This document shows, piece by piece, positions 18,532 through 27,898 of a stretch of DNA of 64,000 nucleotides. Where the stretch lies: the NCBI GenBank assembly GCA_019753175.1, contig JAIELK010000002.1, positions 58,253 through 122,252 on the forward strand. The letters run 5' to 3'. Under the pieces are notes generated by a model, which was given only the letters and a program-made list of their open reading frames with translations, was not told where the DNA came from and did no database searches. The translations under genes were made by a program, and so were the position numbers. This DNA comes from Hyphomonadaceae bacterium (GTDB lineage Bacteria > Pseudomonadota > Alphaproteobacteria > Caulobacterales > Aquidulcibacteraceae). The number at the start of each line of letters is the position of its first letter. Position 1 is the first letter of the stretch.

Positions 18532-18866
18532 TCTTCTTCCAAACCAAATTTGAGAATGAAATTTAGGAGGACTCGTTGTTGTAGCGATACGGAAACTGGG
18601 AGAAGCCAGGTGCGGCTGATTGCGCGTCCGAGTTATCCCAGGCTCAGAACCTTGAATGGCCATTAACCATGAGGGTCGTAGAGGACAACCCGATGGGAGC
18701 GATTCCTGCCTGCACAGAATGGCCGTTTGTGAGTAGCCGTGGAGGGAATCGCTGGGGGAGGGTGGCGGATCGTTCGCTGCCGGGCGCTCGGCCACTGGCT
18801 TCATGATGAGCCGGGGTTTCGCCAACAACTTGTCCACAGCGGGCGACGGGCCGATACTCGAAGCAG
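18532..18866. other. oriC: candidate replication origin (oriC) between hemE and ppsR
   Basis: A 335-bp gene-free stretch between divergent hemE and ppsR, the location of Cori in Caulobacter crescentus. It contains one near-consensus DnaA box, TTGTCCACA (18830-18838, one mismatch to TTATCCACA), and a poorer TTATCCCAG (18633-18641). A CtrA half-site-like TTAACCAT is at 18663-18670. Three GANTC sites start at 18570, 18701 and 18746. An AT-rich patch (18541-18568) next to hemE could be the unwinding element. No full TTAA-N7-TTAA site or cluster of perfect DnaA boxes is visible, so the call rests mainly on gene context and divergence. Confidence 0.65.
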
Positions 18867-19694
18867 ATGACGCAGCGCTTAGCGACCTACTTCAATGTGC
18901 ACTTGGTGTCTGACTCCACGGGAGAGACGCTTGCCGGTGTCGTGCGCGCCACCTGTGCCCAGTTCGACAACATCCTGCCGCTTGAGCACTCATACTTCCT
19001 CGTGCGCTCGTCACGGCAGCTCGAACGCGTGATTCGCGAGATTGAGGCAGCGCCAGGCGTCGTGATGTTCACGCTCTCGAACCTGGAGCACCGGGGCATG
19101 CTGGAGGAAGCGTGCAAGGCCATGAACATGCCGTGCGTAGCGGTGCTCGATCCGGTGCTTGACGTTACCTCGCGCTATCTGGGGCAGGAGCTGAACCATC
19201 GCGTTGGCGCGTCGCGGAAGCTCAACGCTGAATACTTCAAGCGAATCGACGCGCTCGACTTCGCCATGGACCATGACGACGGCCAGCAGGTGGTGGAGCT
19301 AAGAGACGCCGATGTGATCTTGGTCGGCGTCAGCCGCACCTCGAAAACACCGACCAGCGTGTACTTGGCGCATCGCGGCGTGAAAGCCGCCAACGTGCCG
19401 TTTGTGCCGAACGTCCCGCTTCCGCCTGAGTTGTTCGCGGAACGAAGGCCGCTGGTGGTGGGCCTGCTGATCTCCGCCGATCGCCTCATTCACATCAGGC
19501 GGAATCGTCTGGTGGCGATGAAGGAGACGCGCGCCGACAGCTATATCGACGAAGACGCGGTGCGGCTGGAGATCCGCGACGCGCAAAAACTATTCGAGCG
19601 CGAAGGCTGGCCGACGATCGATGTCTCGCGACGATCGATTGAGGAAACGGCTGCGGCAGTGCTCAATCTGCTGGCCGAGCACCGCGGCTCATGA
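18867..19694 (+). CDS. ppsR: pyruvate, phosphate dikinase regulatory protein (kinase/phosphorylase)
   Basis: A 275-residue DUF299 protein: a bifunctional ADP-dependent kinase and Pi-dependent phosphorylase controlling PEP synthase or PPDK. It opens with the family strand VHLVSDSTGETL. The P-loop-like motif GVSRTSKTPTSVYLA is near residue 153, and LISADRLIHIRRNRL follows. Which target it has here is not evident. It is the first gene to the right of the putative origin, as in Caulobacter, and overlaps maf by four bases. Confidence 0.92.
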   Translation: MTQRLATYFNVHLVSDSTGETLAGVVRATCAQFDNILPLEHSYFLVRSSRQLERVIREIEAAPGVVMFTLSNLEHRGMLEEACKAMNMPCVAVLDPVLDVTSRYLGQELNHRVGASRKLNAEYFKRIDALDFAMDHDDGQQVVELRDADVILVGVSRTSKTPTSVYLAHRGVKAANVPFVPNVPLPPELFAERRPLVVGLLISADRLIHIRRNRLVAMKETRADSYIDEDAVRLEIRDAQKLFEREGWPTIDVSRRSIEETAAAVLNLLAEHRGS

Positions 19695-20281
19695 CGCTGA
19701 TTCTCGCCTCCGGAAGCGCCGCGCGCCGCGCGATTCTGACCGCCGCCGGCGTACCGTTTTCGGTTCGGCCGCCGGCGCTCGATGAGGAGGCCTTGAAGGC
19801 GAGCCTGAGGGAAGCAGGGCTTCCGCCGCGGGAGCAGGCTTTAAGACTCGCAGCAGAGAAAGCGCTGTCGATATCGCGCCAAAGCGACGGCCTTGTGATC
19901 GGCGCGGATCAAATGCTCGCCCTGGACAACGTGGTTTTCGACAAGCCAGCCGATGTCGATGCAGCGCGAGAGCAGCTTCGTCGCTTGCGGGGGCGCGCGC
20001 ATGTCCTATTGACGGCGGTTGTGCTGGCCGAAGGCGACGCGGTTGTGTGGCGCCGCGTCGACGAGCCTAAGCTCACCATGCGTTCGTTCAGCGATGCCTT
20101 TCTCGATTACTACATTGATCGTGTTGGCGAGGCGGCCCTCAAATCTGTCGGCGCCTACCAGATCGAGGGGCTCGGCGCGCAATTGTTCGACAACGTCGAG
20201 GGCGACCATTTCTCGATCATGGGCCTGCCGCTGTTGCCGCTGCTCGATTTCCTGCGGGCGCGAGGCGTTGTGCAGGCATGA
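19691..20281 (+). CDS. maf: Maf family nucleotide pyrophosphatase
   Basis: A 196-residue Maf-like nucleoside triphosphate pyrophosphatase that cleaves non-canonical or modified NTPs. LILASGSAARRAIL matches the N-terminal substrate loop (S-x-S-P-R-R, here with Ala for Pro). AxEKAL, VIGADQML and VGAYQIEGLGAQLF are conserved. It is translationally coupled at both ends: ATGA with ppsR and with aroE. The substrate subclass (dTTP/UTP or m7GTP) cannot be fixed by eye. Confidence 0.92.
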   Translation: MTLILASGSAARRAILTAAGVPFSVRPPALDEEALKASLREAGLPPREQALRLAAEKALSISRQSDGLVIGADQMLALDNVVFDKPADVDAAREQLRRLRGRAHVLLTAVVLAEGDAVVWRRVDEPKLTMRSFSDAFLDYYIDRVGEAALKSVGAYQIEGLGAQLFDNVEGDHFSIMGLPLLPLLDFLRARGVVQA

Positions 20282-21102
20282 CCACAACCGCTGCAACCAA
20301 GGTTTTTGCGTTGATTGGCGACCCTGTCAGCCAGTCGCTGTCGCCGGTCCTGCACAATGCCTGGTTCGCTGACCACAGGATCGACGCGGTTTATGTCGCG
20401 CTCCAGCTCGGAAGCCAAGACGCGAGCGAGGCGCTCGCGGCGATCAAGCGCCTCGGGTTGTCAGGACTAAACATCACGGTGCCGCACAAGCAGGCAGCGG
20501 CGCAAGCGGCGGATCGCAGCGAAGCCGCGGTCGCCAATGTGTGGCGCTGGGAGGAGGACGGCTCGGTTTCCGCTTTCAGCACCGACGGACAGGGCTTTCT
20601 TGACTCACTCAGTGAGGCGGCGGCGGATTGGCGCACACGTGTGCGCCGCGCGCTTGTGGTGGGCGCGGGCGGTGCGGCCACGGCCATCGGCGGAGCGCTG
20701 TCTCCGTACGTGGATACGGTGCATTATGCCAATCGCACCGTCTCCCGCGCCGAGGCGGCAGCGTCCTGCCTGCACAATGGCCGCGTGCTCCGCTGGGAGG
20801 ACCTCGATCAGGGATTTGCCGCAGCCGATCTTATCGTACAGGCCACCACGCTGGGAATGAGCGGCCAGCCGGGCTTCGACTGGCCGGTGGGGTTTTGCCA
20901 GTCGTCCGCCATCGTCGCCGACATTGTCTATCGTCCGCTCGACACCGGGTTGGTGCGCGCTGCGCGTGCCCGCGGACTGACGACAGCAGACGGCCTGGGT
21001 ATGCTCATTCACCAGGGTGCGCGAGCGTTCGAGCTTTGGTTCGGCATATCGCCTGACACTGCACAAGCGCGCGGGCGCTTGATGAGCGCGCTGGCGTCAT
21101 GA
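20278..21102 (+). CDS. aroE: shikimate dehydrogenase
   Basis: A 274-residue NADPH-dependent enzyme that reduces 3-dehydroshikimate to shikimate. The shikimate-binding motif [16 protein letters not shown] is at the N-terminus. The catalytic lysine is in NITVPHK (about residue 65-71), the NADP-binding glycine loop is [11 protein letters not shown], and the C-terminal [13 protein letters not shown] is typical. It belongs to the coupled ppsR-maf-aroE-coaE run, overlapping both neighbours by four bases. Confidence 0.95.
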   Translation: MTTTAATKVFALIGDPVSQSLSPVLHNAWFADHRIDAVYVALQLGSQDASEALAAIKRLGLSGLNITVPHKQAAAQAADRSEAAVANVWRWEEDGSVSAFSTDGQGFLDSLSEAAADWRTRVRRALVVGAGGAATAIGGALSPYVDTVHYANRTVSRAEAAASCLHNGRVLRWEDLDQGFAAADLIVQATTLGMSGQPGFDWPVGFCQSSAIVADIVYRPLDTGLVRAARARGLTTADGLGMLIHQGARAFELWFGISPDTAQARGRLMSALAS

Positions 21103-21692
21103 TCGTCATTGGCCTCACCGGCTCCATCGGCATGGGCAAATCGACGGTCGCGCGGATGTTTGCGGAAGAGGGCGCTGCGGTGTTCGATTCCGATGCTGCG
21201 GTCCATCGTTTGTATGCGGCGGGCGGTGCGGCGGTGGCGGCGGTTGAAGCAGCGTTTCCCGGCGTCGCCAAAGACGGCGTGATCGACCGCGCGGCGCTCT
21301 CCGCTCGCGTTGTCGGCGATGTTGACGCCATCCGTCGGCTGGAGGCTATCGTCCACCCACTGGTGCGTGACGCTCAGATTGCGTTCCTTGCGGAGCGGCG
21401 CGCGGCTGGCGCCCGTTGGGCGGTGCTCGATATCCCGCTCCTGTTCGAGGGTGGCGGCGATGCTTTGGTGGATGCAACCGTGGTGGTATCCGCGCCGGCG
21501 GAGGTTCAGCGGGCGCGGGTGCTGGCGCGCCCGGGCATGACCGCAGAGAAGTTCGAAGCGATCCTGGAACGCCAAATGCCTGACCCAGAGAAGCGGGCGC
21601 GCGCGGACTTCATCGTCGACACCGGCCGCTCCTTCGAGGAAACCCGCGCCGCGGTTCGCGCCGTGCTGGACGCCTTGCCCGAACCAGCTTAG
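21099..21692 (+). CDS. coaE: dephospho-CoA kinase
   Basis: A 197-residue P-loop kinase for the final step of CoA synthesis. Walker A is [12 protein letters not shown] (residues 5-16). [10 protein letters not shown], the lid region and the [11 protein letters not shown] segment fit the CoaE family. The start overlaps the aroE stop (ATGA). dnaQ follows 12 bases downstream. Confidence 0.95.
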   Translation: MIVIGLTGSIGMGKSTVARMFAEEGAAVFDSDAAVHRLYAAGGAAVAAVEAAFPGVAKDGVIDRAALSARVVGDVDAIRRLEAIVHPLVRDAQIAFLAERRAAGARWAVLDIPLLFEGGGDALVDATVVVSAPAEVQRARVLARPGMTAEKFEAILERQMPDPEKRARADFIVDTGRSFEETRAAVRAVLDALPEPA

Positions 21693-21704
21693 CTGCGCAT
21701 CTCA

Positions 21705-22448
21705 ATGCGCGAGATCCTGTTCGATACGGAAACGACCGGAGTGTTCCCGGAGCACGAGGACGCAAAGCTGCGTGATCGTATCGTGGAGATCGGCTGCGTC
21801 GAGGTGATCAACCTCGAGCGCACCGGCCGAGAGTTCCATGCATATATCAACCCCGAGCGCGACGTGCCCGAAGAAGTGATCCGCGTGCACGGATTGCGGT
21901 TCGAGTTCCTGCGCGAGCACAGGCGCTTCTCGGAAGTGGCGGAAGACTTCCTCGCCTTCATCGGCGACGCCCCGCTGGTCGCGCACAACGCGTCCTTCGA
22001 CCAGGGCTTCATCAACGCCGAATTGAGGCGCTGCGGCCGCGACGTGCTGCCGACGGCGCGTTTCATCGATACGCTAATGATTGCGCGCAAGCGCTTTCCG
22101 GGGGCTTCTTGCTCACTCGACGCGCTCGCCAAGCGCTTCCAGCTCGACCGCTACGGCTTCGACCTGAGCGCTCGCAAAGGACCGGGCGGCCATGGTGCGC
22201 TGATCGACTCGCGCATCCTGGCGGAAGTGTATCTTCACCTTAAGGGAGGGCGCGAGCAAAGGCTGGCGTTCGACGGTGACGCAGCGGCGGAAATGAGCGC
22301 GGCTGCTCTGCGCGCGATCGAGTTTGTGCGCCGCATGCCGCGGCCCACGCCGCTGGCGCCGCGGCTGTCGCCGGAAGAGGAGGCGGCCCACGCTGCGTTC
22401 GTGGCGGGGTTGGGTGAGACTGCGCTCTGGTTGAAAGTGCGCGCCTAG
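21705..22448 (+). CDS. dnaQ: DNA polymerase III epsilon subunit (proofreading exonuclease)
   Basis: A 247-residue DEDDh 3'-5' exonuclease. The metal ligands are in FDTETTG (Asp7, Glu9), AHNASFDQGF and the HGALIDSRI motif (histidine and final aspartate). The C-terminal segment (RRMPRPTPLAPRLSPEEEAAH) is the polymerase alpha-binding tail. It closes the ppsR-to-dnaQ run and converges on secB with stop codons that overlap by four bases. Confidence 0.95.
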   Translation: MREILFDTETTGVFPEHEDAKLRDRIVEIGCVEVINLERTGREFHAYINPERDVPEEVIRVHGLRFEFLREHRRFSEVAEDFLAFIGDAPLVAHNASFDQGFINAELRRCGRDVLPTARFIDTLMIARKRFPGASCSLDALAKRFQLDRYGFDLSARKGPGGHGALIDSRILAEVYLHLKGGREQRLAFDGDAAAEMSAAALRAIEFVRRMPRPTPLAPRLSPEEEAAHAAFVAGLGETALWLKVRA

Positions 22449-22957
22449 GCTCCCGCAGCCGCGGATGCCGACGGATCGCCAAGTTCGCCTCGCGCTTGCC
22501 GGTCGCGCAGCTCGGCCCAATACAGCGGCGTAAAATCGATCGGATTGATCAGCAGCGGAGGGTACCCGCCTTCGCGCGTGACCTCAGCCAGGACCTGCCG
22601 GCTGAAAGGGAACAGCAACCGCGGGCACTCGATCCAAATCAGCGGCTCGACGTCCTCGCCGCGGACGTTCACAAACTGGAACACGCCCGCGTAAACCAAA
22701 TCGACCGCGAACATGAGCTCGTCCTGGCGCTTGGCTTGGACGTTGATGCAGAGATCGACCTCCGTCGCTTCGCCCTGCGCCACGGGGCGAGACTTGACCT
22801 CGACGCCCATGTCGACAGTTGGCTGAATATCGTATGCCTGCGCCACCGCGCCCATTGCGTTCTCGAATGACAATCGCTTCACAAATTGGGCGAGGACGCG
22901 CAGATGCGGGGAGTCCACGGGAACGGGGCCGCCGTCGGCTGCGGGCTGCGGGTTCAT
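22445..22957 (-). CDS. secB: protein-export chaperone SecB
   Basis: A 170-residue cytoplasmic tetrameric chaperone that holds preproteins unfolded for SecA. The N-terminal FVKRLSFEN motif, VDLVYAGVFQF, the ECPRLLFPFSRQVLAEVTREGGYPP block and LLINPIDFTPLYW are all conserved. The C-terminus is Ala/Ser-rich and lacks an obvious SecA-binding basic cluster. The gene is divergent from the Tim44-like gene, with about 145 bases between starts. Confidence 0.96.
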   Translation of the reverse strand: MNPQPAADGGPVPVDSPHLRVLAQFVKRLSFENAMGAVAQAYDIQPTVDMGVEVKSRPVAQGEATEVDLCINVQAKRQDELMFAVDLVYAGVFQFVNVRGEDVEPLIWIECPRLLFPFSRQVLAEVTREGGYPPLLINPIDFTPLYWAELRDRQARGELGDPSASAAAGA

Positions 22958-23102
22958 GCGCCAGTCTCTTCTCGGATTTTGCCGGGGTCGCGGCGGTCAC
23001 AATGCGACCTGACGGCTCGCAACGCAACGCCCTGGAAGTATCGGTCTGTTGGCACTATCTTGTCCGAAAAGCGCGTCCGGACGGGCGCCAGGAGCTTATT
23101 CC

Positions 23103-23705
23103 TTGGACCAAGGCCTGATCGAGATCCTCATTCTGGCGTTTGTCGCGGGCTTCGTGCTGTTTCGCCTGTATACGACGCTTGGCCGCCGGACGGGCTCCGA
23201 GCGGCCGGCCTCGCCAACGCCCGCGCCCGCTCAGGGCGAGTTCTCGAGCGAAACGCCGAGCCCGGTTCGCCGGCCGGTTCCTGCGCCGAGCGGCCCTGCC
23301 GGCGAGGGCCTGCTGTCGATCGTTCGCGCCGATCCCAGCTTCGATGTGGAGCACTTCGTTGTCGGCGCGCGCGGGGCGTATGAATTAATCGTCAACGCGT
23401 TCGCGAAGGGCGATCGAGAAGCGCTGGGCGGCCTGCTGACGCCGCGCGTATTTGAGTCTTATTCCGCAGCGATCGCGCAGCGCGAGTCGTCGGGAGGGAC
23501 GGGCCCTGAGCTGGTGCGGCTGCGCACTGCGGAGGTCGTCGACGCGAGCCTTGAGGGCGAGATGGCGCGCGTAGTGGTTAAGTTCGAGGCAGAGCTTGCC
23601 GAAGGCGCGCACGGCGTGCGTGAAGCGCGCGAACGTTGGACCTTTGAGCGCAACGTGCGCTCCGCCGATCCGAACTGGCTGTTGGCGCGCGTCAGCGCGG
23701 CGTGA
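23103..23705 (+). CDS. Tim44-domain membrane protein
   Basis: A 200-residue protein with one N-terminal membrane helix (residues about 4-20, LIEILILAFVAGFVLFRL). A Pro/Ser-rich linker and a C-terminal Tim44-like domain (from about 80, FDVEHFVVGARGAYELIVNAFAKGD) follow. Alphaproteobacterial homologues (TimA-like) are thought to be relatives of mitochondrial Tim44, perhaps assisting export. A TTG start at 23103 is supported by AGGAG at 23090-23094 with eight-base spacing and by alignment of the start with family members; the frame opens earlier at 23049 without a ribosome-binding site. It overlaps smr by four bases. Confidence 0.85.
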   Translation: MDQGLIEILILAFVAGFVLFRLYTTLGRRTGSERPASPTPAPAQGEFSSETPSPVRRPVPAPSGPAGEGLLSIVRADPSFDVEHFVVGARGAYELIVNAFAKGDREALGGLLTPRVFESYSAAIAQRESSGGTGPELVRLRTAEVVDASLEGEMARVVVKFEAELAEGAHGVREARERWTFERNVRSADPNWLLARVSAA

Positions 23706-24226
23706 GTCGGGACAAGCGGCGTCTCAGCGAGGAAGAGCGCGCGCTCTGGGGAGCGGTCGCCAAATCGATTAAGCGGCGTGCGCGTGAGGTGACGTCGAAT
23801 CCCGCGGCCGATCCGCCCGCTGCCGCCAAGAACGGACCCACCGGCCTCGTACGCCGCGCGCCGCCCGCTTCAAGCCCACCCCCGCTGTCGAAACCGCCGC
23901 CCTCGAACCGCGCCAACGAAAAGCGCGTGCGGCGCGGCAAGCTCGCCGTCGGCGCAAGCTTGGATCTTCACGGCCACACGCAAGCCAGCGGCCGCGAAGC
24001 CTTGCGGCGTTTCCTGCAGCGCGCGCACGCCGATGGCGAGCGCGTGGTTGTCGTGATCACCGGCGTCGGCCGTGGCGGCGGCGGCGTTCTTAAGCAAAGC
24101 TTGCCCGAGTGGTTGGCGAGCCCGGAGCTGCGCGACATCGTCTCTGGCTTCGCGCCTGCCCATCGAACTCACGGCGGCGCGGGTGCGGCCTACGTCTTCT
24201 TGCGCCGCGCCTTCAGCAATCCTTAA
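23702..24226 (+). CDS. Smr/MutS2-domain protein
   Basis: A 174-residue protein with a disordered, basic, Pro-rich N-terminal half and a C-terminal Smr domain from about residue 85. The LDLHGHT motif and the glycine-rich loop GVGRGGGGVLKQ (usually TGKG) mark the Smr nuclease-like fold, which cleaves RNA or branched DNA in relatives. It starts with GTG, coupled to the Tim44-like stop. In many alphaproteobacteria an mltA transglycosylase gene lies between these two; it is absent here. Confidence 0.88.
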   Translation: MSRDKRRLSEEERALWGAVAKSIKRRAREVTSNPAADPPAAAKNGPTGLVRRAPPASSPPPLSKPPPSNRANEKRVRRGKLAVGASLDLHGHTQASGREALRRFLQRAHADGERVVVVITGVGRGGGGVLKQSLPEWLASPELRDIVSGFAPAHRTHGGAGAAYVFLRRAFSNP

Positions 24227-24300
24227 ACTCCGTAAGCCGGCCGTTAGCAAAAAAGGGCCTTAGCGCAGCTTACCGCTTCAACCAGCGCTAACCAAACCTG

Positions 24301-25971
24301 ATGCACGCTCGCGCGCAAATGCGCCATGTACGCGACATCGCCGGGATGCTGTCGCGCCCCCAGACATTGGGGGCGGGGCTGCTGCGCGCCAGCCTCACGG
24401 TCGTGGCGCCGGTCGCTCTGTTTACGAGTATCGCCGCGGTGTTTGGCGGTCCACTTGCGATCACAATTGCGGCGATCACAGCAGGAAGCATTGGCATTCT
24501 GCTGGCCGCTCGACTCCAGCGACCGCTCGTCGAAGCGATCCGAGAGCTGGCGACCAAGGCCGAAGCGCTCGGACAAGACAGCCGCGAACGACCGGACAAC
24601 GAACTCGATCGGATGGCCCGCGCGTTGGACGCGATCAGCGCGCGGATCGACACCATGGGGCGTCAACTTCGGCGGGCGAGCTATGTCGACTCCATAACCA
24701 GATTGGCAAACCACGAACGCTTCTTGCTGGCGATTAGCGGGGCGGCGCAGACGGCGGAAGGCGGCGCAGCGGCAGTCATTGCGTTCAGCCGCCTGCCGAA
24801 GCTTCTGCAATCCCTGACCCCGGAGGCGGCTAATGAGCTGTTGCGGGGGATCGCCGCGCGCCTGATCGAAGGAGCGCGTCCAGCGCTTGTGGCCCGGATT
24901 GGGGCGGCGGAGTTTGGCCTGCATGTCCCGAACACCACGCCGGCGGAGATTGTGAAGCTCACGCACGATCTGATGAGCTCGCTCTCCATCCCGATCGAGT
25001 GGCGCGGGCACACCTTCGCGCTTGGCGCGAGCTGCGGCATCGCGCTGATCGGCAAGGACGGCGGCGATGCGCAGACGCTGCTGCGCCATGCGCGGCTTGC
25101 GCTTGAGAGCGCTGAGATGGCGCCATCCCGCATTGCCTTCTTCACGCCAGCGCTGGACCGCGCAGTGACGCAGCGCCTTACGCTCGAGCGGGAATTGCGG
25201 GCAGCGATAGAGGCGGGCGAGTTCCGCCCCTATTTTCAGCCGAAGATCAATCTCGCCAATGGCCGAATCGAGGGCTGCGAAGCGCTGGCGCGTTGGATCA
25301 GGGCGGACTCCACCCTTGTCAGCCCGGCGCGTTTCATCCCCGTCGCGGAGGAAACAGGGCTCATTGCGCCGCTCTCCGATGCGATCATGTCCGAAGCCTG
25401 CTGGAAGGCCGCTGCGTGGGCGCGAAACGGGCGACCCGTGAAGATCGCGGTGAATGTCTCCGCGGTGCAGTTCTGCGACAGGCGCTTTGCAGACAAGGTC
25501 ATGAAGTGCGTCACGGCGGCCGGTTTGGCGCCGAGCCTGCTGGAGCTCGAAATCACCGAGTCCACGCTGATGGCTGACCAGGAGGCCGCAGTGCGCGCCA
25601 TTGAGCCGCTCCGGGAGGCGGGCGTGCGCTTCGCGATCGATGACTTCGGCTGCGGCCACTCGAGCTTGGCGGCGCTCGCCAAGCTTCCGTTCGACGTCAT
25701 CAAGATCGATCAGCAATTCGTTCGGGCGCTTGCGCACGGTGAACCGCAGTCCGGCGCGATCGTCGAGGTCATCCTCGCGCTTGGCAAGACGCTCGGGCTT
25801 GAAACCGTGGCAGAGGGCGTAGAGCGCATCGAAGAGGCCGAATTCATGAGGGCGCGCGGCTGCGATTGGGCGCAGGGCTTCTTATTCAGCGCGGCGGTTC
25901 CGGCGCACAGCTTTGCCGAGCTGCTGTCACGTCAATGCGCCGCCGACATCAAGGACGCAAACGCGGCTTGA
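24301..25971 (+). CDS. membrane-bound EAL phosphodiesterase with degenerate GGDEF domain
   Basis: A 556-residue protein. N-terminal hydrophobic segments (about 28-70) precede a HAMP-like/coiled-coil stretch. A degenerate GGDEF domain follows, whose signature reads RIGAAEFG, so it is probably catalytically dead. The EAL domain (about 305-545) looks active: CEALARW, NVSAVQF, LEITES, DDFGCGHSS, KID, ETVAEGVE and the QG motif supply the metal and base residues. It should hydrolyse c-di-GMP to pGpG, possibly tuned by GTP at the dead domain. It lies between smr and hslV, in the same direction, 74 bases after smr. Confidence 0.92.
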   Translation: MHARAQMRHVRDIAGMLSRPQTLGAGLLRASLTVVAPVALFTSIAAVFGGPLAITIAAITAGSIGILLAARLQRPLVEAIRELATKAEALGQDSRERPDNELDRMARALDAISARIDTMGRQLRRASYVDSITRLANHERFLLAISGAAQTAEGGAAAVIAFSRLPKLLQSLTPEAANELLRGIAARLIEGARPALVARIGAAEFGLHVPNTTPAEIVKLTHDLMSSLSIPIEWRGHTFALGASCGIALIGKDGGDAQTLLRHARLALESAEMAPSRIAFFTPALDRAVTQRLTLERELRAAIEAGEFRPYFQPKINLANGRIEGCEALARWIRADSTLVSPARFIPVAEETGLIAPLSDAIMSEACWKAAAWARNGRPVKIAVNVSAVQFCDRRFADKVMKCVTAAGLAPSLLELEITESTLMADQEAAVRAIEPLREAGVRFAIDDFGCGHSSLAALAKLPFDVIKIDQQFVRALAHGEPQSGAIVEVILALGKTLGLETVAEGVERIEEAEFMRARGCDWAQGFLFSAAVPAHSFAELLSRQCAADIKDANAA

Positions 25972-26002
25972 TCGCAGCGGCGGCATTCGCCACATCTGAC
26001 CG

Positions 26003-26548
26003 ATGAGTGAGAACCTAACCTGGCACGGCACGACAATTGTTTGCGTCCGCAAAGGCGGCCGGGTCGTCATCGCCGGGGACGGTCAGGTGTCGGCTGGACC
26101 AACGATCCTCAAGGGCAACGCGCGCAAGGTGCGCCGGCTTGCCGGCGGCGATGTTCTGGTGGGTTTCGCCGGGGCGACCGCCGATGCATTTGCGCTGTTT
26201 GAGCGGCTGGAGCAGAAGCTAGAGCGCTTCCCAAACCAGCTTGCGCGCGCCTGCGTCGAGCTGGCGAAGGATTGGCGGACCGATCGCGCGCTGCGCCGCC
26301 TCGACGCCATGCTGATTGTCGCCGACGCTAAGGAGACGTTTCTGATAACCGGGGCGGGCGACGTGCTCGACCCTGAGCACGCGGTGGTCGCCGTTGGTTC
26401 TGGCGGCAATTTCGCACTCGCCGCGGCGCGCGCGCTGTACGATCACCTCGACGACGCCGAGAAGATCGCGCGTGAAGCCATGGCGATCGCCGCTGACATT
26501 TGCGTTTACACCAACGGCAATCTCACCGTCGAAATGCTTGAAGCTTAA
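26003..26548 (+). CDS. hslV: ATP-dependent protease subunit HslV
   Basis: A 181-residue N-terminal threonine peptidase of the HslUV proteasome-like protease. The propeptide ends at WHG, so Thr10 of [13 protein letters not shown] becomes the catalytic nucleophile after processing. [23 protein letters not shown] and [17 protein letters not shown] are the conserved core. hslU follows 23 bases downstream, forming the usual two-gene unit, with no extra gene between. Confidence 0.96.
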   Translation: MSENLTWHGTTIVCVRKGGRVVIAGDGQVSAGPTILKGNARKVRRLAGGDVLVGFAGATADAFALFERLEQKLERFPNQLARACVELAKDWRTDRALRRLDAMLIVADAKETFLITGAGDVLDPEHAVVAVGSGGNFALAAARALYDHLDDAEKIAREAMAIAADICVYTNGNLTVEMLEA

Positions 26549-26571
26549 GCGCCGGTTCTCTGGGCATTCTA

Positions 26572-27876
26572 ATGACTCACTTCTCTCCGCGCGAGATCGT
26601 CTCCGAACTCGACCGTTACATTGTCGGCCAACACGACGCCAAGCGCGCCGTAGCCATCGCCCTGCGCAATCGTTGGCGGCGCAAGCAATTGCCCGAGGGC
26701 CTGCGCGAAGAGGTGACGCCGAAGAACATTCTGATGATTGGGCCCACAGGCGTCGGCAAGACGGAGATTGCACGGCGTCTCGCGAAGCTGGCCGGGGCGC
26801 CGTTCCTCAAGGTGGAAGCGACCAAATTCACCGAAGTGGGCTACGTCGGCCGCGATGTCGAGCAGATCGTGCGCGACCTTGTCGAAGTCGCGCTCAACAT
26901 GGCGCGCGAGCGTCGCCGCCGCGAAGTGCGCGCCCGCGCTGAAGCCGCCGCCGAAGAACGCGTGCTGGACGCGCTGGTGGGGCAGGGCGCAAGCGCGGCG
27001 ACGCGCGAGTCGTTTCGCCGGCGCCTGCGCAACAATGAACTCGGGGCCTCCGCGGTCGAGATCGAGGTAGAAGACGCTTCAACGCCCATCGGCGGCTTCG
27101 ACATTCCCGGACAGCCGGGCGTTGGCATGGTCAATCTTGGCGAGATGCTCGGCAAGGCGTTCGGCAAACGCAGCAAGCGCGTACGCATGACTGTGGACGA
27201 GGCCTACGAGCCGCTGATCCGCGAAGAGAGCGACAAGCTTTTGGATCAGGACGCGCTGCTCAAGGAAGCGCTGGCGATGACGCAGGAAGACGGCATCGTT
27301 TTTCTCGACGAGATCGACAAAATCGCCTCGCGCTCGGAACGGCTCGGCGGCGGCGATGTCAGCCGCGAGGGCGTTCAGCGCGATCTGCTGCCCTTGATTG
27401 AGGGGACGATTGTCAGCACCAAGCATGGACCGGTGAAGACGGACCACATTCTGTTCATCGCCTCCGGCGCTTTTCACGTCGCCAAGCCGTCCGACCTGCT
27501 GCCGGAGCTGCAAGGCCGCTTGCCGATCCGCGTCGAGTTGAAGGCGCTGACGCGCGATGATTTCCGCCGCATCCTGACCGAGCCGGAAGCGAGCCTGGTG
27601 ACGCAGTACAAAGCGCTGATGCAGACCGAAGGGCTGACGCTCGACTTCACCGAAGACGCCGTGGAGGCCATCGCCGGTATCGCCGCAGACGTGAACTCAA
27701 CCGTCGAGAATATCGGCGCACGGCGCTTGCAAACGGTCATGGAGCGGCTGCTGGACGATGTCAGCTTCACCGCGCCCGATCGCAATGGCGAAACCATCCG
27801 CATCGACGCGGCCTACGTGCGCAAAAACGTCGGCGATCTTGCAAAGAATGCGGATTTGAGCCGGTTTATTCTGTAG
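26572..27876 (+). CDS. hslU: HslUV protease ATPase subunit HslU
   Basis: A 434-residue AAA+ unfoldase that feeds substrates to HslV. The N-terminal [21 protein letters not shown] motif is followed by Walker A GPTGVGKT and the pore motif GYVGRD. A variable I-domain (about 110-230) comes next, with Walker [12 protein letters not shown], the sensor regions, and the C-terminal extension ending LSRFIL that docks into HslV. The length is standard. Confidence 0.97.
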   Translation: MTHFSPREIVSELDRYIVGQHDAKRAVAIALRNRWRRKQLPEGLREEVTPKNILMIGPTGVGKTEIARRLAKLAGAPFLKVEATKFTEVGYVGRDVEQIVRDLVEVALNMARERRRREVRARAEAAAEERVLDALVGQGASAATRESFRRRLRNNELGASAVEIEVEDASTPIGGFDIPGQPGVGMVNLGEMLGKAFGKRSKRVRMTVDEAYEPLIREESDKLLDQDALLKEALAMTQEDGIVFLDEIDKIASRSERLGGGDVSREGVQRDLLPLIEGTIVSTKHGPVKTDHILFIASGAFHVAKPSDLLPELQGRLPIRVELKALTRDDFRRILTEPEASLVTQYKALMQTEGLTLDFTEDAVEAIAGIAADVNSTVENIGARRLQTVMERLLDDVSFTAPDRNGETIRIDAAYVRKNVGDLAKNADLSRFIL

Positions 27877-27898
27877 CGCTGGCCGAGACGGAGCCTCT

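Noticed and set aside
18532..18837. N-terminal extension of hemE by 102 codons
   Set aside because: The added residues are not HemE-like, and ATG 18531 has a ribosome-binding site and begins the conserved domain. The region is better read as the origin gap.
24244..25737. A 497-codon open frame on the minus strand, antisense to the EAL protein
   Set aside because: It has no ribosome-binding site or domain pattern and is rich in Arg/Gln, as expected for a mirror frame in GC-rich DNA. The plus-strand frame carries all EAL catalytic motifs.
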